The notes below the pieces were generated by a model. The model saw only the letters and a list, made by a program, of their open reading frames with translations, searched no databases and was not told the DNA's origin. The translations under genes and the position numbers were made by a program. From assembly GCA_944324645.1 (NCBI GenBank), contig CALUXB010000003.1, positions 62,001 through 126,000 on the forward strand: DNA of 64,000 bases, written 5' to 3'. This DNA is from an uncultured Elusimicrobiales bacterium. GTDB lineage: Bacteria; Elusimicrobiota; Elusimicrobia; Elusimicrobiales; Elusimicrobiaceae. Below, piece after piece: positions 53,653 to 61,826 of the stretch; the stretch's first letter is position 1, and every line of letters starts with the position of its first letter.

Positions 53653-55641
53653 ATGGACCATTTTGAACTGGTATCTTCTTTTAAGCCCTCCGGCGACCAG
53701 CCCAAAGCCATCGCCGCCTTGGAACGCGGCGTGCGCGAAGGGCAAAAGCGCCAAACCCTGCTGGGGGTGACGGGCTCGGGCAAAACTTTTACCATTGCCA
53801 ATGTAATTGCGGATTTAAATTTGCCCACGCTTATTTTGTCACCCAACAAAGTGCTGGCGGCCCAGCTGTATGCAGAGTTTAAACACTTTTTTCCACACAA
53901 TGCGGTGGAATATTTTATTTCCTATTACGACTATTACCAGCCGGAAGCCTATATCCCGCAGACGGACACCTATATTGAAAAAGATTCCGCCGTCAATGAC
54001 CATATAGACAAGCTGCGCTTGAAGGCCACCACCTCTTTGCTGACGCGGCGCGATACCATTGTGGTGGCGTCCGTGTCGTGCATTTACAATATCGGCTCGC
54101 CGGACAGCTACAGCGAGCTGTGCGTGTATCTTAAAAAGGGGCTGGAGATGACGCGCGCGCAGCTGGGCGGGCTGCTCATTAAAATCCAATACGCACGAAA
54201 TGAAATGGAATTTGTGGCGGGTATGTTTCGTATGCGCGGGCCGTATGTGGATATTTTCCCGCCGTATGGGCTCAATGCCGTGCGCGTGGAAATCAAAGGC
54301 AAAACGATTGCCGGCGTGTATGAAATCCACCCCATTACCGGCAATGTGGTGGCGGAGCTGAATGAGGCGTGGGTGTATCCTGCCAAACATTTTGTGGTTA
54401 AAGATGAAGACCGCGAACGCGCGCTGGACCAAATCCGCTTGGATTTAGCCAAACGCCACGCCGAGCTGCAGGCCCAGGGCAAAGAGCTGGAGGCCTACCG
54501 CTTAAAACAGCGCACCGAATATGATTTGGAAATGCTCCAGCAGGCGGGCTTTTGCCCGGGTATAGAAAACTACTCCCGTTATATGGACGGGCGCTCCCCG
54601 GGCCAGCGGCCTAACTGTCTGATAGATTATTTCCGTAAGTATGACCAGTTTTTAATGGTGGTGGACGAAAGCCACGTGGCCCTGCCGCAGGTGCGCGGTA
54701 TGTTTAACGGGGACCGTTCCCGCAAGCAAATGCTGGTGGATTTTGGCTTCCGTCTGCCTTCGGCTTTGGACAACCGCCCACTAAAATTTGACGAGTTTGA
54801 AAGTTTGCTTCCCTCCACCATTTTCGTTTCCGCCACGCCGGGGCCGTATGAGTTGCAGACCAGCGGCGGCGAGGTGGTAGAGCAAGTCATTCGCCCCACG
54901 GGGCTGGTGGACCCGAAAGTAATCGTGCATCCCAGCGCCGGGCAAATAGACCATTTGCTGGATAAAATTAAAGAGCATATGGGCAAAAAACAGCGCACGC
55001 TGGTGCTGTCTATGACCAAAAAAACGGCGGAAGATTTAAGCTCGTTTTTGATAGAAAAAGGCGTCAAAACCCGCTACTTGCATTCCGATATTGACGCGCT
55101 GGAGCGGGTGGAAATTTTAAAACAATTCCGCCAGGGCGTCTTTGATGTGCTGGTGGGTATTAATCTGCTGCGCGAAGGGATAGATATTCCGCAGGTGGGG
55201 CTGGTGGCTATTTTGGGGGCCGACAACGAGGGTTTTTTGCGCAACGCCACTACGCTGATTCAAATTTCCGGCCGCGCTGCGCGCAACGTAGGCGGCGAAG
55301 TGGTGCTCTATGCCGACCGCGAAACGGAAAGTATGAAATATGCTTTGGGGGAAATGAACCGCCGCCGCGCTATTCAGGAAGCCTACAACAAAGAACACCA
55401 CATCACCCCGCGCACCATTGAAAAAGCCGAAGTGGAACTGAAAGAATTTGAAGACAGTAGCAAAAACGAAGGCTTGGGCATTTTGCATTCCGCCTTGCCG
55501 GTGCCTACGGCCAAAAATATTCACAAAATTGCTCAAGAATTGGAGCGGCAAATGCGCGAAGCCGCAGATAACTTAAACTTTGAGCTGGCAGCGGACTTGC
55601 GCGACCGTTTGTTTGAAATCAAACAAATGAAGCTGAAGTAG
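53653..55641 (+). CDS. uvrB: Excinuclease ABC subunit B
   Basis: A 662-residue nucleotide-excision-repair helicase. P-loop GVTGSGKT (38-45), the beta-hairpin region YYDYYQPEAYIPQTDTYIEKD that pries DNA open, DESHV (Walker B), and helicase motifs including TRYLHSDIDALERVEIL and GINLLREGIDIPQV. A C-terminal UVR domain (LERQMREAADNLNFELAADLRDRLFEIKQ) contacts UvrC. Full length. The ATG has no Shine-Dalgarno; TACAAT (53639-53644) ends 8 nt upstream, directly after the marC terminator. Confidence 0.98.
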   Translation: MDHFELVSSFKPSGDQPKAIAALERGVREGQKRQTLLGVTGSGKTFTIANVIADLNLPTLILSPNKVLAAQLYAEFKHFFPHNAVEYFISYYDYYQPEAYIPQTDTYIEKDSAVNDHIDKLRLKATTSLLTRRDTIVVASVSCIYNIGSPDSYSELCVYLKKGLEMTRAQLGGLLIKIQYARNEMEFVAGMFRMRGPYVDIFPPYGLNAVRVEIKGKTIAGVYEIHPITGNVVAELNEAWVYPAKHFVVKDEDRERALDQIRLDLAKRHAELQAQGKELEAYRLKQRTEYDLEMLQQAGFCPGIENYSRYMDGRSPGQRPNCLIDYFRKYDQFLMVVDESHVALPQVRGMFNGDRSRKQMLVDFGFRLPSALDNRPLKFDEFESLLPSTIFVSATPGPYELQTSGGEVVEQVIRPTGLVDPKVIVHPSAGQIDHLLDKIKEHMGKKQRTLVLSMTKKTAEDLSSFLIEKGVKTRYLHSDIDALERVEILKQFRQGVFDVLVGINLLREGIDIPQVGLVAILGADNEGFLRNATTLIQISGRAARNVGGEVVLYADRETESMKYALGEMNRRRAIQEAYNKEHHITPRTIEKAEVELKEFEDSSKNEGLGILHSALPVPTAKNIHKIAQELERQMREAADNLNFELAADLRDRLFEIKQMKLK

Positions 55642-55960
55642 CCGTGCTTTTCTTGTGTGAACCTGGCTGAATTAAAGATGCTTCGTTTGAGGCGCAACGG
55701 CTCTATCCTCTGTGGGCGGCTTGGTTGTAAATCTCTATGTAGAGCAACTATCTTGCAGGCAGAGAGTTTGTTGGTGTGGTGGATTTATCGGGATGTAATT
55801 TTTTGAAGTTCTGCCGCTGCGCGTTGTTATCGGCAAAGCGGTTGGAGCGGGTTGTCTGGGCGGGGGCAACATATCAAAGATAAATAGGGGTTGTGTAATA
55901 GTTGGACCGCTTTTTATAATATCCCAGCGCGGCATTTTGCCCCGCTGCAGGCTTAATTGT
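55642..55960. other. Intergenic stretch between uvrB and the biotin-ligase-like gene
   Basis: About 320 nt with no convincing gene on either strand. TTGTGT (55891-55896) and TATAAT (55915-55920) at 18-nt spacing could be a promoter. A small hairpin AGCGCGGCA/GCCCCGCT lies at 55926-55946. No clear terminator follows uvrB. Confidence 0.4.
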
Positions 55961-55972
55961 TAAAATATATTT

Positions 55973-56551
55973 ATGCAAGAAATTACCCTTTCTCTGCCAT
56001 ACGTCAGCCGTATGGTAAGCATAGATGTGCTGGAAAGCACGCAGGATTTGGCCCAGGAGCTGGCTCTGCAGGGCTGCGAAGCTAATACGCTGGTGTTGGC
56101 GTATGAACAGACCCAAGGCCGCAGCCGCGATGGCAAAGCCTGGCCCGCCGCGCGCGGGGGCGTTTATTTTTCGTTGGTGCTTTGCCCTGCCAAAACAGAA
56201 CTGGCGGAACAAACGGCTTGCCGGGCGGCTGCCTGCGCCGTGGCACAAGGCTTAAAAGACTTGTTTGGTTTTAAGACCAAAACAACCTCTGCCGGTGATG
56301 TGCAGGTGTGGAACGGCAAAGCCAAAAAATGGCAGAAAATAGCAGGGGCGCTTTGCCAAAGCGTGTTATCTTTAGAAGGACGCATTTGTTTGCTTTTGGG
56401 CGTGGGGGTGCACGTCAATAACAAACTGCCCTCCGCCGCCGGTGCCGTCAGCGTAAAAAAACTATTAGGCCGGCAGATAGACCCGGAATGGGTACTGCAG
56501 GAAACTCTGGAGAATTTTTGGCAGCACTATGCACCTGGGCAACAGCTATAA
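55973..56551 (+). CDS. Divergent biotin-protein-ligase-like protein
   Basis: A 192-residue protein of the BPL/LplA/LipB fold. DVLESTQDLAQEL (EST at 21-23), the adenylate-loop motif EQTQGRSRDGKAW (45-57), KIAGALCQS (122-130) and GVGVHVNN match a biotin ligase. The normally conserved KWPNDV block is replaced by KTTSAGDV (103-110), and there is no N-terminal DNA-binding or C-terminal SH3-like domain. It could be a reduced BirA or an enzyme with altered specificity. No Shine-Dalgarno; TAAAAT (55961-55966) lies 6 nt before the ATG, with TTGCCC 18 nt further up. A terminator follows. Confidence 0.7.
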   Translation: MQEITLSLPYVSRMVSIDVLESTQDLAQELALQGCEANTLVLAYEQTQGRSRDGKAWPAARGGVYFSLVLCPAKTELAEQTACRAAACAVAQGLKDLFGFKTKTTSAGDVQVWNGKAKKWQKIAGALCQSVLSLEGRICLLLGVGVHVNNKLPSAAGAVSVKKLLGRQIDPEWVLQETLENFWQHYAPGQQL

Positions 56552-56560
56552 ATAATACAT

Positions 56561-56588
56561 AAAAACCCCACTTTCGGCGGGGTTTTTA
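56561..56588 (+). terminator. Terminator after the biotin-ligase-like gene
   Basis: AAAACCCC and GGGGTTTT form a stem around ACTTTCGGC; the T run continues to about 56587. Confidence 0.85.
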
Positions 56589-56623
56589 TTGTGCTTACAA
56601 CGGAATGCTTTATAAATAATTTT

Positions 56624-56656
56624 TACAAAAACCCCCGGGCAAGCCGGGGGAATTTT
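56624..56656 (-). terminator. Terminator of the response regulator gene
   Basis: CCCCCGG (56632-56638) pairs with CCGGGGG (56644-56650). On the minus strand the stem is followed by TTTTTGT, about 45 nt after the coding stop. Confidence 0.8.
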
Positions 56657-56699
56657 GTGGTTAAAATGCGTGCTTTTTGGCCGGAGCTAATTTTTTATT

Positions 56700-57068
56700 T
56701 TAAGCATCGCCCAAGCATTGTTTTACTTTAGCCACCAAATCTTTCAGCACAAAGGGCTTGGCGCAAAAAGCTTTGACTTGCGGGAAAGGCTGGAACATAT
56801 GCTCCGATTCCACCAAGGCAGAAGTCACAATAACCGGAATGCCGTTTAGTTCGTCGTCCTGTTCCATAATAGAAGCTACCGCCCGCCCGTCCAGCCCGGG
56901 CAGCATCACGTCTAAAAGCACCAAATGGGGGCGCACTTCTTTCATACGCGTTATAGCGTCGCGGCCCGTTTGGCAGGTGTGCACTTCATAACCCTGTTTT
57001 GCTAAGACCATAGTAAGCAGTTGCAAAATGGTCATTTCGTCTTCTACAATTAAAATTCTTTTTTTCAT
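56700..57068 (-). CDS. Single-domain response regulator (CheY-like receiver)
   Basis: A 122-residue receiver domain with no output domain. The acidic pair is Asp10/Glu11, the phospho-acceptor Asp53 (LLDVMLPGLDG), the switch residue Thr82 or Ser83 (IVTSAL), and the conserved Lys104 (AKPF). It is complete at both ends. No histidine kinase is in the window, so the partner is elsewhere. A minus-strand TATAAT (57097-57092) overlaps the plus-strand box of tilS. Confidence 0.93.
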   Translation of the reverse strand: MKKRILIVEDEMTILQLLTMVLAKQGYEVHTCQTGRDAITRMKEVRPHLVLLDVMLPGLDGRAVASIMEQDDELNGIPVIVTSALVESEHMFQPFPQVKAFCAKPFVLKDLVAKVKQCLGDA

Positions 57069-57106
57069 TTTGTATCACCCTAGGTTATTTTATTATACTT
57101 TTTTAT

Positions 57107-57832
57107 ATGACAAAAAGGACCTTTGGCGCCAGCACGTGGAAAAATATGCTCGCATTTTCAGAGCTGTTTTTCAAACGCGGAGAGACGGTATTGGTAGGGT
57201 TTTCCGGCGGGCCGGATTCGGTTTGCTTGCTGCATTTTTTGCGCTATTTATCTCAAAAGAAACATTTTGAATTAGCGGCGGTACACGTTCATCATGGCCT
57301 GCGCGGGGCGGCGGCGGACGCAGACGCCCGCTTTTGCCGCGCCGTATGCAAAGAGTGGCAGGTGCCCTTTTTGCTGTATAAAAAAAATGTCCGCGCTTTG
57401 GCTAAAAAACTGGATTTGAGTGTGGAGCACGCCGCGCGCAAAGCCCGCTATGAAGCATTTGCGCAGGCCGCCAAAAAAACGGGTGCGTCCAAAATAGCGC
57501 TGGGGCATCATCTAGACGACCAGGCGGAAACCGTGCTGCTTAACTTACTGCGCGGCACACGGGCCGAAGGGCTGTGCGGCATTCCGCTGCGCCGCGCGCT
57601 TACTAAAAACACGGAAATTGTACGCCCGCTTTTGTGCGTAACGCGCGCTGAGGTGGAACAATACCTGCAGGTTAATGAACTTTCTTTTGTTACCGATCAG
57701 ACGAATATGGACGACGCGTATACCCGCAACTGGATCCGCCACCAGCTGCTGCCGCTGCTGGAAGAAAAACAACCCAAAATCCGCCAGCATTTAGCCGGTA
57801 TGGCGACGCAGCTGGCAGAAAAAATCAAGTAA
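57107..57832 (+). CDS. tilS: tRNA(Ile)-lysidine synthetase, short form
   Basis: A 241-residue N-type ATP pyrophosphatase that puts lysidine on C34 of tRNA-Ile(CAU). The PP-loop SGGPDS (33-38), HHGLRG with the acidic residues after it, and LGHHLDDQAETVLLNLLRG are the signature blocks; VTDQTNMDDAYTRNWIRHQLLP ends the catalytic domain. The C-terminal tRNA-binding domains of E. coli TilS (432 residues) are absent, as in other short forms. No Shine-Dalgarno; TATACT (57094-57099) ends 7 nt before the ATG. Confidence 0.92.
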   Translation: MTKRTFGASTWKNMLAFSELFFKRGETVLVGFSGGPDSVCLLHFLRYLSQKKHFELAAVHVHHGLRGAAADADARFCRAVCKEWQVPFLLYKKNVRALAKKLDLSVEHAARKARYEAFAQAAKKTGASKIALGHHLDDQAETVLLNLLRGTRAEGLCGIPLRRALTKNTEIVRPLLCVTRAEVEQYLQVNELSFVTDQTNMDDAYTRNWIRHQLLPLLEEKQPKIRQHLAGMATQLAEKIK

Positions 57833-57911
57833 TATTTTGCAACTAGTATTCGGTTTTGTCCTGCCGGTTTTAAAAAGCTTGCATTGTTTTTTTTTTTGAT
57901 AAATTTTGCGT

Positions 57912-58481
57912 ATGAGCAAAATTTATCAAAAAAGTATTTCCCCCTCAAAAAATGCCGCTACGGGCAAAATAAGCGGCTTTACGCTGCTTGAGCTTTTAGT
58001 AGTGGTATTGGTTATCGGCATCTTAGCAGCGATTGCTTTGCCGCAGTACGAAAAAGCGGTTTTTAAGGCACGCACCGCCAATGATTTTGTTTTGCTGCGC
58101 AATGTAAAAGATGCGCAGGAACGCTATTATATGTCTAATGGCAAATATGCCGAGACATTTGATGTTTTGGATATAGAAATACCTGTTCCAAACAAGATTG
58201 TGGCAGACGGTGGAATGGATGGAAGATGGACAGGAGAAACCGCCTACTATGATGATCTCAAGTTGTTTATTTTGTCTGTCCGAGGACATGTTTTTGTACA
58301 AAGGTTTTTGCCTTCCTCCGATTCTGTTTGGATTGGTATGCGTTTAGCACAAAGTCCCCAGTGGGTGGGAGATGTTGTATGTGCCGTTAATTCCGAGAAA
58401 GGGAATGAACTGTGCAAAAGTTTGGGCGGTGTACACGACAGAAATGACGGCTCTATGGATTATTATAAGTTAAATATATAG
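57912..58481 (+). CDS. Type IV pilin-like protein (PilE/pseudopilin family)
   Basis: A 189-residue prepilin. The unusually long leader (22 residues, [22 protein letters not shown]) is cut before Phe23 in [29 protein letters not shown]; Glu27 is the +5 glutamate and the helix is classical. The C-terminal globular part has two cysteines ([19 protein letters not shown]) able to form the pilin D-loop disulphide. ATG 57912 is preferred to a TTG two codons earlier; there is no ribosome site, and GATAAA ends 8 nt upstream. No pilus assembly genes adjoin. It abuts the minus-strand hydrolase stop with no gap. Confidence 0.9.
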   Translation: MSKIYQKSISPSKNAATGKISGFTLLELLVVVLVIGILAAIALPQYEKAVFKARTANDFVLLRNVKDAQERYYMSNGKYAETFDVLDIEIPVPNKIVADGGMDGRWTGETAYYDDLKLFILSVRGHVFVQRFLPSSDSVWIGMRLAQSPQWVGDVVCAVNSEKGNELCKSLGGVHDRNDGSMDYYKLNI

Positions 58482-59264
58482 TCAAAGTTTTTGTATAAGC
58501 GTGCGCAAGATGTCAAAGAACGTCTTGCGCACGTATTTTTCTGCCCACGGGGTGTGGCCGCAGCGCGGCAAAATAATTTCCGTAAAAGGAATTTGCAAGC
58601 GCGTCAGCGGCGCGCTGACGCCCTGGGGCGGGTGCGGGTCTTGCTCTCCGTGAATAAGAGTCAGCGGGCAGGCCAGCATTTGCGCGGCTTTGAGCAGCGT
58701 GCCTTGCGCGCGCAAGGCCGCAGCCTGCGGCCATACGGCAGAGAAAATTTGCTCATCCGCCGGCGGTATGTCTTCCGGCGGCGGCAGGGGGCAAACGCTG
58801 TCTGCCTTTTGGGCTAAGGTGTCTAGGGTGTGCAAGGCTTCATTGCGGTTGGGAGCGTGTGGGTTTTGCAAAATGCCCAGCGCCCGCTGGAAAGCGGCGG
58901 CTTCTGCTGCGTTTAAATTGGCCAGGCGTCTTTGGTTAATCAGCGCGGCATAGCTTTCTTCCAGCGGCGGGCAGCCAATCCAAATAAGCGATTTTATTTT
59001 TTGCGGGTGTTGCGCCGCATACAATAAAGACAGCCACGCCCCCCACGAATGCCCAATCAGCGTAAGCGGCGTTTGGGCAAAATCCCGTATTTGCTCTTCC
59101 AGCTCTTCTGCCAGCGCAGAGACAGATTTTTTGCTCTGCCACGGCTCCAGCACACCGGTATATCGGCCCAGTTCTTGGCAAGCACCCGCTACGGAGCCCG
59201 CCGCGCCCGGCCCCCCGTGCAAGAAAAGAACGTGAAAAGGCGCTTTGCCGTAGCGGCGTATCAT
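58482..59264 (-). CDS. Alpha/beta hydrolase (proline iminopeptidase-like)
   Basis: A 260-residue serine hydrolase. The oxyanion motif is FLHGGPGAAGS, the nucleophile Ser is in GHSWGAW, the acid is the Asp in IHGEQDPHPP and the catalytic His is in RCGHTPW. HGGPG is typical of proline iminopeptidases and related hydrolases. The start at 59264 (MIRRYGKAPF) overlaps the upstream TIGR02757 stop (ATGA). A much longer in-frame reading to 59630 runs through that gene's tail in another frame and is rejected. The substrate is unknown. Confidence 0.82.
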   Translation of the reverse strand: MIRRYGKAPFHVLFLHGGPGAAGSVAGACQELGRYTGVLEPWQSKKSVSALAEELEEQIRDFAQTPLTLIGHSWGAWLSLLYAAQHPQKIKSLIWIGCPPLEESYAALINQRRLANLNAAEAAAFQRALGILQNPHAPNRNEALHTLDTLAQKADSVCPLPPPEDIPPADEQIFSAVWPQAAALRAQGTLLKAAQMLACPLTLIHGEQDPHPPQGVSAPLTRLQIPFTEIILPRCGHTPWAEKYVRKTFFDILRTLIQKL

Positions 59265-60340
59265 AGCTGTGCACTGCGGCGTTTGGCGGCGGTTTTGGCA
59301 TTGCGCCGCGGCGGAACTCTTTGTATATGGGCCGCCGGGCCTGCGGGGGGACGGCTTTGACCTGGGGCTTTGCTGTTGGCGGCAGGCCGTGGCGACGTAT
59401 ATGGAGAAAGTCGCTGTTTTTTTACGGGCCGTGCGGGGTTCGCTTGCCGGTTGGTTTTGCCTTGGCTTTTGCGCGCGGCGCGTTGAACGGGACTTAGGTG
59501 TGAAAGGGTTTGTTTTTTTGCGGTGCGGCACGGGGCCTGCTTGCGGCTTTTTCTTTGTTTTGTGCGGGGGGAGTTTGCGTTTAATGTTTCTTCCTGCAAA
59601 TCCGGGTGAATGCCAAAACGGGTAATGCAAAAATCATATTTGACGGGGTCCTGCGGGCAGAAGCGGGCTAAAGAGCGGGTAATCTCCAGTGCGGTTTTCA
59701 TATCCGCGCTGTTTCTTTTTGTCAGGCCCAGCCAGCGTGCGCAGCGGTGCATATGCACATCCAGCGGCACGATTAACAGGCGCGGCGGCACCTGCCAGCC
59801 GCCTGGGTCCACCTCATCTTGGCGCACCAGCCAGCGCAAAAATAAATTGAGCCTTTTAAGCGCGCTGCCTTTCTGGGGGTCTGGCACCAAACTGCCGCCG
59901 GCACCGGCTTGGCGCAGTTGGGCGGCAAAGTTTTTTAAAGCGGGGCAGGCGGTGCGGTCCGTGTCTTTGAGTCCGCTTGTAAAACACGCCTCCAAACTAC
60001 CATAACGGCGCAGGATTCTCTGTATAGAGAGCAAAAAGTCCGCCAGTTCCTGCGCGGTGGTAAAGCGGTATTTAAAATGCTTAAAGTCCCGCCGCAGTTT
60101 TTGCGGAGTGGCAGCCAGTATATATGTGCGCGGCAGGGGCATAATGGCAAAAAGCTTTTGCAGGTTTTTTAAAATGGCTTTGACGTTGCCATAGGCAAAA
60201 CACGCGGCTAATAGGGCCCCCACTTCCCGCTCACGCACGTCCGGCCAGCGATGCAGAAATTCCAGCGGGTCGGGGTGGAGCAGGCCGCGGCGGTTGTATT
60301 GATTGTAAAGGGCGTCAAAAAAAGCTTTATTTTTACGCAT
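59261..60340 (-). CDS. TIGR02757/DUF2400 family protein with basic C-terminal extension
   Basis: A 359-residue protein. The first ~245 residues match the TIGR02757 family in style (FLHRWPDVREREVGALLAACFAYGNVKAI, PLDVHMHRCARWLGL, DPVKYDFCITRFGIHP); its molecular role is unknown, although the helical pattern recalls HhH-GPD glycosylases. Family members normally end near this point. Here about 110 more residues follow, rich in Lys, Arg, Gln, Pro and Ala, without predicted structure, suggesting nucleic-acid binding. AGGAG precedes the ATG at correct spacing. It overlaps the hydrolase gene by 4 nt. Confidence 0.75.
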   Translation of the reverse strand: MRKNKAFFDALYNQYNRRGLLHPDPLEFLHRWPDVREREVGALLAACFAYGNVKAILKNLQKLFAIMPLPRTYILAATPQKLRRDFKHFKYRFTTAQELADFLLSIQRILRRYGSLEACFTSGLKDTDRTACPALKNFAAQLRQAGAGGSLVPDPQKGSALKRLNLFLRWLVRQDEVDPGGWQVPPRLLIVPLDVHMHRCARWLGLTKRNSADMKTALEITRSLARFCPQDPVKYDFCITRFGIHPDLQEETLNANSPRTKQRKSRKQAPCRTAKKQTLSHLSPVQRAARKSQGKTNRQANPARPVKKQRLSPYTSPRPAANSKAPGQSRPPAGPAAHIQRVPPRRNAKTAAKRRSAQL

Positions 60341-60374
60341 ACTCCTATTGTATCAATTTGATAATATATACATA

Positions 60375-61826
60375 ATGATTTCACGCGTGCTTGCTTTTGC
60401 CGCTTCCCGCGGCATAAACCCAACGGGGCTGACGTATAATTCCGCCGAAGTAAAAGCGGGATATGTCTTTTTTGCGCTCAAAGGCGTGCACCACGACGGT
60501 AATTTGTTTATAGATGACGCCGTGCAAAAGGGTGCGGCGCTGCTTGTGTCGGCCCAGGCGCCAAGCCGGGAATATGGGGCGGCCTATTTCCAGTCCGACG
60601 ATATGGACCGGGATATGGCGGACGCCGCCTATGAATTTTACGCCCGCCCTTCAGACGCGCTGTGCATTACCGGCGTGACGGGCACCAAAGGCAAGACCAG
60701 CATTTCCTATTTGGCCGAAGCCGCCCTGCACCGCGCCGGGAAAAAAGTGTCTGTGCTGGGCACCGTCAATTACCGCATTAACGGCAAGACGGTGCAAGAC
60801 GCGCCCAACACCACGCCGCTGGCGTTGCCGCTGTTTAAACTGCTGCGCCAAATGCAGGACGAGAACACACAGGCCCTGGTGATGGAAGTGTCTTCCCACT
60901 CCTTAGAGCAGCAGCGGGTGCGGCATATTCATTTTGATACGGCGGTATTTACCAATTTACAGCGGGACCATTTGGATTTCCACCACACGTTTGAAAATTA
61001 TTTTGCCGCCAAGAAAAAACTGTTTGAAGAGCTGCTTTCTGCTGATAATACCAAGCCGCATAAAACCGCCATCATCAACGCAGACGACCCCTACGGACAG
61101 CGTTTGATAGCAATGCTGCAGGGCAAAGTGCGCCTGATGACATACGGCTTAGACGGCCCGGCGGATTACCGCGCGGCAGATATTAAAGAGAACTTGAGCG
61201 GCACCACATTTACCGTCAATGGCTTGCCGGGCAAAATCCATTTATTGGGCCGGCATAATGTGTATAATGCTTTAGCGGCTTTGTGTATTGCCATAGCCAA
61301 CGGCGCTGATGAAAAAACCGCGCTTTTGGGGCTGGCGGATTTGCCGGGCGTACCGGGCCGTATGGAGCGCATAGACGAAGGGCAAGACTTTTTTGTATTT
61401 GTAGATTTTGCCTATACCGATGAGTCTTTGCAGCGGGCGTACCAAACGGTAAAACATTTTAAATCCGGGCGCATTATTACCGTATTTGGCTGCGGGGGCG
61501 ACAGGGACCGCACCAAACGCCCGCTGATGGGTCACACCGCTTGCGCCAACAGCGACTGGGTATTTTTGACCAACGACAACCCGCGCACGGAAGACCCGCG
61601 GCAGATTTTTGCCGATATAGAGAAAGGAATGGACGGATTTTCTAACTATGAAGTGGAGCCGGACCGCCGCGCCGCTATTTATAAAGCCATAGCCAAAGCG
61701 CAGGCCGGAGATATTGTTATTATTGCCGGGAAAGGCCACGAGCAAACCCAAAAAATAGGGCACGAGGTGTTGCCTTTTTCCGACCAGCAAACCGCGCGTG
61801 AGGCGATAAGGGGGAGAGGTGTTTAA
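60375..61826 (+). CDS. murE: UDP-MurNAc-tripeptide synthetase (meso-DAP adding)
   Basis: A 483-residue Mur ligase that adds the third stem-peptide residue. The ATP loop is TGTKGKTS (102-109), with NTTPLALPLF, EVSSHSLEQQR and LQRDHLDFHHTFENY for UDP-MurNAc-dipeptide and metal binding. TNDNPRTEDP contains DNPR, the motif associated with meso-diaminopimelate rather than lysine. ATG 60375 is preferred to a TTG at 60348. No Shine-Dalgarno; GATAAT (60360-60365) ends 9 nt upstream. MurF is not between murE and murD as it often is. Confidence 0.95.
   Translation: MISRVLAFAASRGINPTGLTYNSAEVKAGYVFFALKGVHHDGNLFIDDAVQKGAALLVSAQAPSREYGAAYFQSDDMDRDMADAAYEFYARPSDALCITGVTGTKGKTSISYLAEAALHRAGKKVSVLGTVNYRINGKTVQDAPNTTPLALPLFKLLRQMQDENTQALVMEVSSHSLEQQRVRHIHFDTAVFTNLQRDHLDFHHTFENYFAAKKKLFEELLSADNTKPHKTAIINADDPYGQRLIAMLQGKVRLMTYGLDGPADYRAADIKENLSGTTFTVNGLPGKIHLLGRHNVYNALAALCIAIANGADEKTALLGLADLPGVPGRMERIDEGQDFFVFVDFAYTDESLQRAYQTVKHFKSGRIITVFGCGGDRDRTKRPLMGHTACANSDWVFLTNDNPRTEDPRQIFADIEKGMDGFSNYEVEPDRRAAIYKAIAKAQAGDIVIIAGKGHEQTQKIGHEVLPFSDQQTAREAIRGRGV

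Noticed and set aside
59265..59630. A 122-residue N-terminal extension of the alpha/beta hydrolase
   Set aside because: It lies inside the TIGR02757 gene in another frame, is compositionally odd, and an ATG at 59264 overlapping the upstream stop gives a standard hydrolase start.
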